From Furcasterigmium furcatum (lineage: Eukaryota; Ascomycota; Sordariomycetes; Glomerellales; Plectosphaerellaceae): a DNA stretch of 64,000 nucleotides. The translations under genes and the position numbers were made by a program. Under the pieces are notes generated by a model. That model saw nothing but the letters and a program-made list of their open reading frames with translations, did no database searches and was not told the DNA's origin. The stretch lies in NCBI GenBank assembly GCA_001599815.1, contig BCIA01000008.1, positions 372,001-436,000 of the forward strand, in the 5' to 3' direction. Shown here one piece after another: positions 35,449 through 47,908 of this stretch (its first letter is position 1; each line of letters opens with the position of its first letter).

Positions 35449-37320
35449 ATGCGCAACTGGCTGGGCAGAGGCAGAAGCCTCCAGTTTGGCGTCACCACAT
35501 GCTGTCTTCTGGCGTTCGTCCTGTTCGGGTACGAGCAGGGCGTCTTCGGCCCCATCCTCCAGAACGAGAACTGGCTGGAGCTGTTCAACCACCCCTCTGA
35601 TTCGCAGACCGGCATCATTGTCTCCTGCTACAACCTCGGCTGCCTTCTCGGCTGCGTCGGTCAGTACACACGCGCGCCCTCTCGTGGATCATCACTGACG
35701 TTTCGCTATTGCAGTGGCCTTCTTCGTCGGAGAGCACCTGGGACGCCGCAGAGTCATATGGCTGGCTATGGCTTTCGTCTTCGTCGGAACCGTCTTGCAA
35801 ATCACGTCTTTCCATGTCGCCCACCTCGTTATTGGGCGTGTGGTCACTGGCGTCGGTACGGGCCTCAAGACTGCGACGGTGCCAATGTACGCTCCTTCGC
35901 CATTGTGGGAACCTTTGGTCATACGCGGCTAACATGGACACTCTAGGTATCAGTCTGAGCTGTGTGCCGCTACGTCTAGGGGCAGACTCGTGAGCGCCGA
36001 AGTGCTCTTTGTGGGCGTATGTTGGAACCCTTCCTCCGTGGATGCCATCACTAACGTTTCTGGTTGAACTGAACAGGTCGGCATCACATTTGCGTACTGG
36101 TTCAACTTCGGCATGAGCTTCGTCGGTGGTGCCATTGCATGGAGGCTGCCAGTCGCCATTCAGGCGGCCTTCGCCATCTTCGTCAGTGTGTTGGTGTTCG
36201 CGTTGCCCGAATCCCCGCGTTGGCTCTTCGTCCACGGCAAGGGCGACGAAGCAGTCGAGGTCCTTTGCGCTGTCTTCGACAAGCTACCCACGGACGAGTC
36301 TATTGTCGCAGAGAAGACCGCGATTCTTCGGGCCATCGAACTCGAGTCAAACGTGGCGCAGTCGTCATTCTTGACCATCTTCAAGGCGGATGCCGTCCGG
36401 ACCCGGTACAGGCTGTTCCTCGCATGGCTCATCCAACTAATGAACCAGGTGAGCGGCATCAACATGATCGTCTACTACATCCCGACTGTCCTGCAGCACA
36501 ACGTCGGCCTCTCTGTCCAGCGCAGCCAGATTCTCGGAGGATGCATCAACATGATGTTCATGATTGGGAGCATCCTGCCTTCGTTGGCCCTGGATCGCAT
36601 GGGCCGGCGGAAAACAATGCTCTGGGGCTGTACGGGTCTGGGCCTTTGTATGATGTTCACCGCAGCACTCCTGTCACAGGCTGATGGGAGTGACCGCGGG
36701 CAAACGTTTGCTACGGCATCGGTGGCTTTCTTTTTCCTCTACCAGCTGATCTTTGGCATGTCGTAAGTACCAGCCGGGACCCTAGGTCCCTCCCCTTGAT
36801 GTTGAGAGCTACCTGCTAACAGTCCGGCGCAGTGTCAACTGTGTACCCTGGGTGTACGTTCCCGAAATCCTCCCTCTCGAAGCCCGAACGCGCGGAACCG
36901 CCATCGGAATCAGCAGCAACTGGCTGTGGAACTTCACGGTGGTCATGATCACCCCCGTCATCATCAACCGCCTGCGCTGGAAGGCGTACCTTATTTTCAT
37001 GGCGACGAACCTGATCTTCGTGCCCTTGGTCTACTTCCTCTACCGTGAGTGCTAGCCCGCTTGCTGCCCGCAAGGTTGAGCGTTCGGATGCTAATGATAC
37101 CCCAGCCGAAACTAGCAACATCCGACTCGAAGATGTCGACTTGATTTTCTCTTCTGGCGGCAACCCCGTACAGGTTGCCAGAAACATCCAGGCCACTAGC
37201 AAGAAGAATGGAGGCATCGATATCGAGAACGTCCAGCAAGTCAAGAACAAGTCGGGAAGCGAGCAGGGCGAGATCTTCGAGGAGGAGGTCCCGACTGCCA
37301 ACGGAAGCAAGGCCAATTAG
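35449..37320 (+). CDS. Sugar/quinate-type MFS transporter
   Basis: Plasma-membrane carrier of the sugar-porter family. The ATG at 35449 precedes helix 1 with FGYEQGVFG. The loop GEHLGRRRV (motif RxGRR) comes after the first short intron. ESPRWLF marks the end of the first half. QVSGINMIVYYIPT is the helix-7 signature, DRMGRRKTM the second loop motif, VPWVYVPEILPLEARTRG the helix 10-11 signature, and PETSNIRLEDVD the usual PET motif after the last helix. Five or so introns, all in frame. The C-terminal tail is acidic. Relatives carry hexoses, pentoses, polyols or quinate; divergence from a polyol-type dehydrogenase suggests the pair handles one substrate (inference). Confidence 0.93.
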
Positions 37321-38027
<707 letters not shown>

Positions 38028-40481
38028 TTAACCTCCATTGTCCAAGCCCCACAGGATTCTCAGATCTCGAGCTCTTTCGGACGTCTTCCAGCCAGTCTCC
38101 CGTTCGATCAAGGCCAAATGCTTCAAGAGCTCGAGCTTTTCTGCCGCAAAGTCCGAGTCCTCGTCTCGTCGGCCGCAGCCGGGAGTGCTGCCGCTCTGGG
38201 GTGACCAGTGATTTCCCATGGCCAAGGTCGAGGCTGCCCCCCTTGTAGTGTTTTGCTCCGTCCAGCTCTGATTATGCGAAAATCGTTCGGGGACCCCGGA
38301 GGGAGACGGGCCGGCTGGAAGGTTCGCGAAAACCCGGCCGGCTATGTAGAGGGGCTGCAGGTGGTTCACCCAGTTTGCGCTGCACTTCCATTAACCACAG
38401 ACCTTCACCGCAGGCAGAATTGCCCCGTAACAAGGACCGACTCACTGGCAAGGGTTGCTTTTGGAGATGCCCCCGAGTTCCACGGCATGCCACACGGGCT
38501 CGAGCTTGGCGGGGCTGTTAGTCGGTGACGGCCAGAGAGAAATTCATCCACTTACCACTTCTGGCGGGTCCAGGGAAGATGTCTGGATAACCAGTCCAGT
38601 TTGAAGAAGAAGAATACAAGCGGCGTGGTAGAATGTATTGCCACATACTCCTCGTAGTTAGTCGTTGGGTTCCCGGAGGTGCAAGGATTGGGGTGCCTAC
38701 TTGCTGAAGACCGAACGTAGATGATTGTTGGGAACGGGTTCGTCCGAGATGCTTCAACGTCGAGGATGGGCTGCGCTTCTTGAAGGCGGCACCGACGCCA
38801 GAGTTGGAGTTCCGCCCACGATTTCCGGACCTTGCTGCTAAATGAAGCCCCGCGCGGTTCAGATGCATGGCGGTCGTCATTCAGCAGGTTCACGGTTCTC
38901 GCAAACATCAGCGTCGTTAGGTTACAGTAGTCATCGAGATCCCCAGCAGCGGCCACGAGCTCGACAGAGTCGTTCCGAACCCAGGACTCAGTTGGGATCA
39001 GTGTTGTCTGGTCGAGACTGAATGCCGCCCAGACATCTGTTGGAGGTTAAAGGAGTTCGAAAGAGGGGGCGATAGCGGGCTTACCGATCCTCGCGAAGGC
39101 CCAGAAGCAGGACTTGACGATGCCCTCGCTGTCTCCGTTCCACTTCTGCGTTCTTAACAGGCCGGCACAGCCCTAGAGACACCAACGTCAGCAGCGAATC
39201 CCTAGCTTGATCATCCAATCCGTCTTACTTTCAGGTGGCGTCTCCACTCCATCACGCTGGAAGCCATCATCTCGTAGACACAGAGCAGCGTGCAGGCTGC
39301 AAGGATGGAAGCGTCAGGCTCCGCCGGGTCCTGCCGAAGGAGAAGCCCGATGGAATACTGGTATAACTCCAAAGTCCTCTGCTGCGCCCGACCATGCACG
39401 TTGTCAAGCTGTCGAGAAGCCAGCGACATGGCTGCAGCGACAAACGGCTTCGACTCCATCATCGCGTGTATGCTGGCCGTCGAGAAGTGCTTGTTCGAGT
39501 CCGTTGTCTCACACCAACCGGCAGTTTCCCACACGAAGGCCGACATGAGGCTGACGAGAGCCCTGTGGGACACAGGAAGGGTCGGTTCTGGATCCGGCGA
39601 GGCACCCCGCGAGATGGCTAGGCCGAGAGAAAACGGCGCGATGTATGGGCCAGTTGCCGTGAGAAACGCAGGCGTCGGCTGGTCGAAGTCGAATATAACA
39701 CTGCCGATATCCTCGAATTGAGGCTCTGCTGCCGGTTGACTTGGGATCAGGGACACTTCAGCTAGGGGTGCACTTGGAACTCGGATGCCGGCGGCGGCGA
39801 CCGGCGACGTGAAGGCACTCTGCGCCTCTGTGCGGCCACGCTCGCTTGCGTTGACGGCGGGAGAGGATTCTCGGAGAGACTCTTCTTGGTGGTTCTCATC
39901 GGAGTCTTCAGAGGAAGCGTCCTCGGCACACCCATCCTCAAACCCTCGAACAATGGTAGCAGTTTCGTCGACGACCTGGGTAGGTCAGCCATGTGGAAGC
40001 GCAACAGGTGAGGAAAGGGGGAGGCTACAGATAACGCCGCAACGGGAGTCCCGTCCCGGCTCTGTCGTCTTTCTTTTTCAATGGCTGCAAGCGATGCAGT
40101 CTCGCCTGCTGTCAACTCCAGCAGCCTCGATGGGTGGAACGAGACCTTCAGGCCCCAGCTGCACACCTCGTGCCGGGACTCGCAGAGGCGACATGTCGGT
40201 CGGGACCCATCGCCTATACAGTTCTATCAGCCACTTACTTCCGAGAAGCACCTATGCATGGGGGCCTGGGCTTACACTTCTTTCTCCGTTTCCGACACGG
40301 GAGGCTGCGGAACGAGGTGTATGTCAGTGGCTCAGTTCAAGTTGGCTTCCGGCGGTTGGACACCCCGTTTCCAAGGTGTCCTATGGGGCCTGTCTTACCA
40401 CCCGGCTCTCGAACGTGTTTTTCTGCTGGGGCGACTTTTGCCTGCCCCGGTGGCTGGAATTTTGTCGACCGGCGTGGACAT
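38028..40481 (-). CDS. Zn2Cys6 transcription factor
   Basis: Nuclear regulator whose zinc cluster is spread over three exons. The first exon (ATG ending at 40481, MSTPVDKIP) ends in AG plus a split Cys codon, then CLPCRKRRKKC, then after another intron DGSRPTCRLCESRHEVC. The spacing fits the binuclear cluster. Later exons contain the acidic middle and the conserved MESKPFVAAAMSLASRQLD and ACTLLCVYEMMASS segments, the FYHAACILLLQTG stretch and a final WVNHLQPLYIAGRVF block, the usual C-terminus of this family. At least six introns. An in-frame ATG at 40565 could extend it by 28 residues. One splice near 38525-38562 is uncertain in phase, so a late defect cannot be excluded. Divergent from the flavin monooxygenase, a likely target. 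Confidence 0.82.
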
Positions 40482-40992
40482 CGTCTCCCGTTTCGAGGAT
40501 GAACTTGCGCGCAGCGGTTGGGCTTGACGTGTTGAACGAACGGGGACACCTCGAGTATTATCCATAATAATTCCTAGATCCGCCGGGAATGGAAATGGCA
40601 AGTGGAAACGCGCCAATCATACAGGCGTCAAACTATTTCGCCACTGGCGGCTGGGCTTTGCTGCTTTCGGGGAAAGCCTCGGGATCCATGAATCAGGACT
40701 CCGCCGAACCTGGCATCCAAGCTGCCACGCGATGTTTTGGCGCAACTCGAGCCGCTGGCTCCCCGGCCGCTCCCCCATATTCCCCCTTGTGCGGCCGGGC
40801 AACTCCACATGAAGCGCATCACGGAGTTGGGTATTGGGCTAGATCCGACGGAAGGCCATGGAGCTCTTCACGATGAGTCCGGGGTATAAAGGCCTCGGAA
40901 GGCTTCAGCTTGGGTGACCTGGGCCGCTCCTGAGTCCTCACTCACTGTACAACACACACAGCCTGTCATTTGCCTGCCCAGAACCATTCGCC
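40482..40992. promoter_or_regulatory. Bidirectional promoter: Zn2Cys6 regulator / Baeyer-Villiger-type monooxygenase
   Basis: The 511 bp between divergent genes include a TATAAA at 40885-40890, about 105 bp before the monooxygenase ATG, a good core-promoter position. No gene was seen. Confidence 0.6.
40885..40890 (+). promoter_or_regulatory. TATA box of the flavin monooxygenase
   Basis: TATAAA, 103 bp before the ATG at 40993, within a GC-rich setting, which makes chance occurrence less likely. Confidence 0.55.
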
Positions 40993-42708
40993 ATGTCCTT
41001 GTCGCAGTCGAAGGAAGTCATCATCATCGGGGGCGGCGTGTCCGGCCTCGGCATGGCCGTCCAGCTCAAGCGGTTCCTCGGTCACGACCGCTTCACCTTA
41101 TACGAGAAGTCCGACAACATCGGCGGTACTTGGTGGCACAATCGTTATCCTGCCTGCGCCTGCGATATTCCCAGTCATTTCTACTCGTACAGCTTTGCTC
41201 TCAACCCCGACTGGACCACCATGTACCCCGGGCGCGACGAGCTGCATAGGTACTTCTTCTCTGTCGCGGAGAAGTTCGGCATCCTCCCTCATTGCCGCTT
41301 CAACACCATGTGCATCGGTCTGGAGTGGGACTCGGAGAGGTCTCTCTGGATCTGCACATTTCGGGACGAGTCCACGGGCGAGACGTTTGTCAAGGAGGCG
41401 CCCGTCGTGGTCAGTGCCGTCGGCACCTTGGACCGACCGTTCATCCCCAGCATCGAGGGGTCCGACTCCTTCGAGGGGAAGATCTTCCACAGCGCCCGCT
41501 GGGACTCCTCGCTCGAGACCCGAGACAAGAACATCGTCGTTCTGGGTAACGGTGCATCAGCAACGCAGTTTGTGCCGGAGCTCGTCAGAGAGGTTGGGCC
41601 TCGAGGCAAGGTGACGCAGCTTGTCAGGAGTGCGCACTGGTGGACGAAGAGAGTAAGTTGTCAAAGACCGTCCTCCTCTCGGTGATCCTGCTGATGCTGA
41701 CGCGTTCAGGGGAATCCCACATACTCCGGCCTGTTCAAGGGCCTTATGCGATACATGCCCTTTGCCGCAAGGATCTACCGCGTCTTCTTGGCCTGGGATC
41801 TCGAGAAGGTGTTCTATTCGTTCCTGATGACCAAGGACGGCGCCCGGATGAGGCAGAAGATACGCGACACCACGTACTCCTACATCAATAACGACGCCCC
41901 CGTCGAGTACCGCGAGATCCTCAAGCCCAACTACGAGCCTGGTTGCAAGAGACGCGTGAACACGGCGACCTACCTCGCCGCGCTGCATTCCACATCCATG
42001 CACCTGGCAAAGGATAACGTCACCAAGATCGGGCCACGACATGTCGAGACGGCAACGGGAGCCCAGTATCCAGCGGACGCCATCATCTTCGCGACAGGAT
42101 TCCTCACGCAGAAGTGGCTCCATCCCATCGAGGTCAAGGGTCAGGATGGCATCGACCTCCATCAGGTCTGGGACTCCCAAGGCGGCGCCGAGGCGTACAA
42201 GGGGACCGTCGTCACTGGATTCCCCAACTTCTTCATCCTCTATGGCCCGAACGCTGCCACCGGGCAGCACTCGGTCATTTTCCACTCTGAGTGCCAGATC
42301 AACTATGCGTGCCGCCTGCTCAAGCCCGTCCTCAAGGGATCCTCGCCGGTCGACTGGATCATGGTGAAGCCAGAGGCGCAACGCAGGGACCTGAGTTGGG
42401 TCCACGACAAGCTGAAGAATCTAGTCTTCAACAGCGGCTGCCAGAGCTGGTGGATGGATCCCGTGACGAGGAAGAACACGTTCATCTACCCCGACCCGAT
42501 GTTCAAGTACTGGCTGCGAACCATCTTCCCGCGATGGTCGGATTTCGAGATGCAGAGGGACGGGGCCAACTCGCTCATTTCTGTCAGCAGGATAACGACA
42601 ATTGTTGGACTCGGGTTGGCCGGTCTGGCTGCGGCGGTGATTTCTGACGCTGGTAGAATGGAACAGGTTCACGCGGCGTGGAAGCAGTTGGCTTTGACTT
42701 GGACCTAG
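40993..42708 (+). CDS. Baeyer-Villiger-type flavin monooxygenase
   Basis: NADPH- and FAD-dependent monooxygenase that inserts oxygen next to a carbonyl or oxidises heteroatoms. GGGVSGLGMA near residue 13 is the FAD loop. The fingerprint FEGKIFHSARW fits FxGxxxHxxxW of Baeyer-Villiger enzymes. LGNGASATQ is the second nucleotide loop, and FATGF closes the core. GGTWWHNRYPACACDIPSH matches the conserved active-site entry of class B enzymes. One intron near 41653-41709 joins WWTKR to GNPTYSG. A hydrophobic helix near the C-terminus (TTIVGLGLAGLAAAV) suggests membrane anchoring. About 550 residues. It would act on a ketone or aldehyde intermediate; the actual substrate is not visible. Confidence 0.93.
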
Positions 42709-43032
42709 ATCGTGGTAAGGGGGTAAGTGGTGGCCCTCATTGTGGTTCATCGGGAAGACGCTTGTACATCTGTGAGAGAGCCTGGTCGAGTATAGCCCAC
42801 GTAGACAAATGCATAGAGCATGGTGTCTCTCTCGTAGACAGCTCGCACTGGTATTTAGCCATTCACGTATCATCCGTTGCATATTTCAAGGACATGGATT
42901 CTGGTAAGTGGAAACGGCCAAGTAATATACTTCCACCTGCATTTCGATTGTGCCAAAGCCAACAATAATGGTTAATAAGTATGTAGTATTTCCCATGAGA
43001 GGACATGCAGCATGCATTTGTGACTATCACCC
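42709..43032. other. Short convergent gap
   Basis: The 324 bp between convergent 3' ends contain no gene or repeat of note. Confidence 0.4.
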
Positions 43033-44287
43033 CTAAACCTTATAAACGACCTTGAAGTTTGAGATACGTCCATCTCGATAATCCTGGAAGCCCTGGAAAA
43101 CGCTGTCGAGGCCGGTCAGAAGCTTCGCGGCGTTCGGCTTGATGATGTCGCTGGACAGCAGGCCTGGCAGCTGTGAGAAGAAATCGGCAGCAAGGGCGTG
43201 GTCGGGTTCGTTGATCTAGTGGCACGACATTTGTCAGTCAGATCGAGACCGGTCGGGGTGATCTTCCGCCTTACAGGCCAGTGGAAGTCGCCGTAGCGAT
43301 GCTCCTTGAGAAATGCCGTCCACACCAAGACATCCGTTACTTTCGTCTGCTTAGTTACTCCCTCTGTGAACGCCTTTCCGGGTCGAACGGTGCACAGGGT
43401 GCCGCCAGTTTCAGAGATTGCCTGAGAGGCCAGAGATGAAGAGGTCTCATTGCCAATAGTATCAAAGACGAATTTGAGGTCACCGCCGGTGGCTTCCTTG
43501 ATCTTGGAGACGACTTCGTCATCGCGATAGTCGAAGACGTGCGCTGCGCCCAGGGCTACGGCCTGGTCACGGTGACGAGGGCTGCAGGTCGTCACGACGG
43601 TCAAGCCGTAGTATTTGCCGATCTGAATGGCGAATTGCCCAACACTGGCTATTCCGAAGAGGTCAGCCTGGGAACATCGGGGACGGCGGGGCTTGGGGTC
43701 ACGTACAGCTGCCACCCCAGATCAACACCGTCTCGTTGGAGCCCTTCTTCATAGCCAGACTGCCCTGGGAGAACAGTGCCAGCAGGGCAGTGCAAGCAGC
43801 GAGCGGGACGGTTGCACCCTGCTCGGGAGAGATCCCGGCCGGCAACGGGAAGCAGATCTTTTCATCTGCGAGAGTGTACTCGGCGTAGGCGCCCAGGCCT
43901 TTGATCTCACCTGCCATAGCCGTCAGCAGTTGTCACGGCGGAAGTCTGGTCAAGACGTCCGAACCTCCCCAGACGAGCCCAGCCACATGCTGGTTGACGT
44001 TGACTCTCGACACTTTGGATCCAATCAGCTCGACCACCCCCACGAAGTCGCACCCAAGAACCGCATCATCGCCGAATGCGTTCTTGTCAAGAGATTGTAC
44101 TGAGAGATGTGTGAATTGTCATCCTTCAATGAGCATTTGGATTTGGCGTACCGTCGGTGGGGTTCTGGGCAACGTAAAGCACGCGCACGAGAACCTGGTG
44201 ATCGCCAGGCTGAGGGAGCGGGATGGACTCTCTGCTGAGCTTCCCTTCCCTCGTAACGAGGGCTTTGCAGGTAGATGGCAGAGTCAT
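43033..44287 (-). CDS. Zinc-binding-type medium-chain reductase (quinone/enoyl reductase-like)
   Basis: NADPH-dependent reductase of the MDR fold without obvious zinc ligands. The ATG ending at 44287 opens MTLPSTCKALVTREG, with PGDHQVLVRVLYVAQNPTD in the N-terminal barrel, then after an intron LGCDFVGVVELIG. GAYAEY leads to the catalytic core. The nucleotide-binding region SVGQFAIQIGKYYGLTVV follows an intron near 43645-43705. Then come VALGAAHVFDYRD and the C-terminal FQGFQDYRDGRISNFKVVYKV, the usual end of this family. About 350 residues. Members act as trans-enoyl reductases in polyketide clusters or as quinone reductases; with no PKS here the second role is more plausible. Confidence 0.88.
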
Positions 44288-46500
44288 TGGCGTTGCTTTG
44301 GATTCTCGGTTCGTGAATCATAGAAAGTATGTGCGGATACAGGACTCAATGTAATCTTGATCAATCCTTTAAATATCGGTCTCCCGCCCGTGACGACATT
44401 ACTAAACGTGTGCTTTGAAATCCATGCTAAGGGGCCCAACGAGCGCTTATGGGAGGTGGAAGCGCAACCGCAACCAATGCTACCCCAAAGGTCCATACTG
44501 CTCCATGGATGTGATGAGTTATTCTATTGATGAATGTAGACACCTCAATCAAAGAATTGTAGGATTATGGGACATCCGTTATACCCGCCTCGCGCTGATC
44601 GGGACTTCTCTTCATAGCCGGTGTTGGTTGACCTATAGCCAAATAATCGTTGCCAAAGATAATTAACTCAATACATCACGAACCCACAAGTGCAACATAA
44701 ACACGCAAACCTGCAAAGAAAGTCCCACACGCTGCAATCGAAAGGCTGAGGGTGTCCCATGCATCTTGTCGTCTTCTGGGCCCGTTTTCCAATGCTTGAC
44801 TAACTGTTCACATGGAAGCCTCCTTTGATAGTTGATTAATACGCAATATTCTGTAATTCGATCATAAACAAGGTAAACATACGCTTGTTCAACAGAAAGC
44901 GCGCGACATCGCTCAAAAGCAGGTCACCGATGGCACCATTCGGGTCACGTGAGCTTGGGACTGGCCCTTTCCTCTGTGCACAAACCTCTGATCATTCATG
45001 GTTGTCGAGATGTCCCTCAATCATTCGAGGAAGGGCCTCATACCACCAGTGACCGGCGGCATCGTCGGCCTCTCCAGTCACCCCATAGCGGCAGCATGCA
45101 TACTAAACTAGCCTCATTAGGCGACTAATTCGCCAGATACCCCTTGTTCGATGAACCTGTGCCGCTTCGGGGACCAGAGATCGGTTTGGATTCCGCTCTT
45201 CACTGGTTCATCGTCGTTCTAGTCCTCAATCTCCGCTTCGTAACGCCAGTAATTTAGAAGTCACCTTTTCCGTTCGGAGAGGTGGTCTTCGGGGCAATCT
45301 CACCTGAGCCTTGCATCGGCGTCTGTGCCGCAAAAACCCTGCGACTGTGACTGTGCCGCAGAAGTGAGGGGACACCTGTCTTATGAAAATAGAAGCTCCA
45401 TCTTCCAGAAGGAAGAACTAGGCCGCATCAACTTCGAATTCTATTATTCCTCTCCCAATTCGGGTTGTAAAAGGCTCACAAACTAGTAGGAGGGAGCTAG
45501 ATTGCGATGCCATGCATCACTTTCGAGATGTGTCTCAAGATACAAGAGAATTGGCGATCCATTCTTCTCCCCGGGGTTGCGATTCTCAATTCTGCGGCGT
45601 AGTCTGCATGGCCGGAAGCAACTTCAGAAATCGTCCAAGTGTTGCATTCCTATGACAGTCACACGGAGAACAGCCCTGTAGAGGGAATGCGGCCTTGCCC
45701 ATTTTGCAACGGGACGCATGGCAGGGATGCATTCCCCGAAAGGCCAAGGCTCGGTGTTACGAGTCGAGATGCGGGGGAAAGCTCACAATGAAATTCCCCC
45801 TGCCATGCAATGTAACGCTGGCCTTCAAGGTTTCGTACCTGGCATTGTACTCGTGCAATGGGATCCATCGGTTCCTAACTCTACGGAGTAGTGGGGGGCC
45901 AACATAAAGCGGCCGCCGATCATGCCAAACTCTTCTGGATGCCATATCACACTTAGCTATCTCTGGTAGAGCCGTTTGGGTAACAAGACAAAGTCGCGGA
46001 TTGAGGGGGCTGGATGTGTCCAAGAATGAAATCCTTGTCTGGGATTCAAAATGGCGCAACTTTGCCCAACAATGCCAACGGCGAAGCTGCACGTCGGCGG
46101 CGTAGCCATGCTACCTATTCTACGCCGCAGGACGGCGCAGCCACAACATCTCGCCCAACTAAGCCTGGCCTTCTGTCATCGTGTTGCGAAATGCCCAACC
46201 AACTCTTCACCGACACCATCCAGTGCCAAGCAAAGGCTTCCACCCACCCTCCCGATTCAGTTTCCATGTGACAATGGAATCATCTATGCAGAATGGCAAA
46301 CGCATGTGCCTGCTTGGCTGCTGTTCGGGCCGAGGCGAGCCTACTACCAAGTGGTAGTACCTTGCATGGCAATTGGGCACACTCCTGGTTCCCTCTATTT
46401 GTATCCTTCGAAACTCGATGTAGCTAAGCAAATCAGCATCAAGTCTTAATTCTTAGTCTCCTCTTCAGTTGTAAGCAACGTTCTCGGCCCCATCTCTTAG

Positions 46501-46585
46501 CCCTGGTACTCAATGGACAAGTGTGGGGGCTCCCCGTGCCGCACGTTGGCGGCACGGGGAGGCTACTGAGTTCTAAGAACCAGGG
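46501..46585. repeat. Nested inverted repeat / hairpin
   Basis: Perfect 12-bp arms ctccccgtgccg (46530-46541) and cggcacggggag (46550-46561) flank an 8-nt loop. The outer ends ccctgg and ccaggg and inner actca/tgagt also pair, making an imperfect larger foldback of about 85 bp. It lies about 300 bp upstream of the protease ATG. Confidence 0.75.
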
Positions 46586-46772
46586 GTTGGCGCACTCATT
46601 CATTACCAAGAGATCACAGACCCTGATGGGCATGTGAGCAGGGGAGGGGAGGGGAAACTCCCTGTCAACAGCACTCCTCGTCGCTTGTCGGCGGTGGTCA
46701 TGCCATCGACAGGATGACCGGCCCGGCCTGGTCATGGGCACCCCTGGTGTTGCCAGGCAGACCTTTGAGAAG

Positions 46773-46778
46773 TATAAA
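46773..46778 (+). promoter_or_regulatory. TATA box of the protease gene
   Basis: TATAAA 116 bp before the ATG at 46889, a usual distance for a fungal core promoter. Confidence 0.55.
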
Positions 46779-46888
46779 GAGACCGCTCTCTCCACGGCAT
46801 CTTGGGAGAAATACTGCTTCATCATCCGCTGGCATCTACTTCCTCCCTTCGACTGTCTCTTCGTTCCTCGAGGCATCAAACTTTCAAC

Positions 46889-47908
46889 ATGATTGCTTCT
46901 GGCTCTTTGGCACTCGTTGCCGCCCTCTCGCTCAGCTCGGCCGTCGTGGCCCTGCCTGCTTCCGAGCCCGGTACTTACACCATCGAGTACGGGGGCGAGA
47001 AGATTGACCTTGCTTATGATCCCGCCCTGGCTATCGAGAACGACCCGAACGCCAGGAAGATTGCACCCAAGATCATCGAAGTGGACCCAGAGGAGGTTGC
47101 GAGCCAAGGGTCCATCGACTGGGACTCTCTCGACTTCGACTGGAGCAACTTCAACGAGACCGAGGGCGAGCCCGAGCCTGAGCTCGAGGACTCGGCTCCC
47201 GGCCTCAAGAAGCGCAACCAGTCCGTCCGCAACCACGACAGGGGCTTCCCCTACTCCGCCATCGGCAAGGTCCTTTGGGACAACGGTGTATGGTGCAGCG
47301 GCGCACTCATCGGGCCTCGCCACATGCTGACGGCCCGTCACTGCATCCCCGGCAGCGGCACCATTCGCTTCGTCCCCTGGTGGAGCGATGGCGCGACTGT
47401 CTACCCCGGAACGACCGTGAGTCGCCTTCCCTCTTGTCGTGTTCGGCGCATGAAAACTTACTCTGCCCAGGTCTCCGAAGTCTTCGTCTGGCCCTATCGT
47501 GATGCCCCCGACTGCCCGGCCAGGGATGACTGGGCCGTGACCGTCCTCGCCAACCGGATCGGAGATGCCCGCGGCTGGTTCGGCATGGACACCCCGCAGA
47601 CCCGGTTCCTCAACCGGCCCTGGCTGACCAGCTGCGGCTACCCGGGCGCCAAGGACAACGGCCGCTTCATGTACTGCCATCACTCGGTCACCCTTGAGCA
47701 CATCGGAAGCCAGTGCGGCAACGACGGCGCCATCAGAACCAACGCGCAGGTGTCTGGCGGACAGTCTGGATCTGCCCTCTACTACACCGAGAGCCCCCAC
47801 CGCAGGATTATGGGTACCCTCCACGGACATGCGGCCGGCAAGTCCTACTTTGCCTCCGGTCGCGAGATGAAGGAGGTTGTGAGCCTGATTCGCGGTGGCT
47901 GGCCCTAG
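46889..47908 (+). CDS. Secreted trypsin/V8-like serine protease (proprotein)
   Basis: Exported endopeptidase of the chymotrypsin fold. The signal peptide is MIASGSLALVAALSLSSAVVALPAS. An acidic propeptide follows to a dibasic KKR site near residue 111, where Kex2-type processing would free the enzyme. Catalytic His is in LTARHC, Asp in ARDDWAVTVL, and Ser in GGQSGSALYY, with the flanking layout of glutamyl-endopeptidase-like fungal proteases. A 54-nt intron (from about 47418, GTGAGT...CCCAG) interrupts the gene after PGTT; it is a multiple of three and lacks a stop, so reading through it would keep the frame. About 320 residues when spliced. Likely degrades extracellular protein; no link to the oxidative cluster is evident. 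Confidence 0.88.
   Translation: MIASGSLALVAALSLSSAVVALPASEPGTYTIEYGGEKIDLAYDPALAIENDPNARKIAPKIIEVDPEEVASQGSIDWDSLDFDWSNFNETEGEPEPELEDSAPGLKKRNQSVRNHDRGFPYSAIGKVLWDNGVWCSGALIGPRHMLTARHCIPGSGTIRFVPWWSDGATVYPGTTVSRLPSCRVRRMKTYSAQVSEVFVWPYRDAPDCPARDDWAVTVLANRIGDARGWFGMDTPQTRFLNRPWLTSCGYPGAKDNGRFMYCHHSVTLEHIGSQCGNDGAIRTNAQVSGGQSGSALYYTESPHRRIMGTLHGHAAGKSYFASGREMKEVVSLIRGGWP

Larger units (their letters stand above)
44288..46888. other. 2.6 kb gene-free region upstream of the protease
   Basis: No gene could be supported. Short frames on both strands show no family features and their composition matches noncoding DNA. The region holds the reductase promoter at its left end, a hairpin-forming inverted repeat at 46501-46585 and the protease promoter with a TATAAA at 46773-46778. 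Confidence 0.55.
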
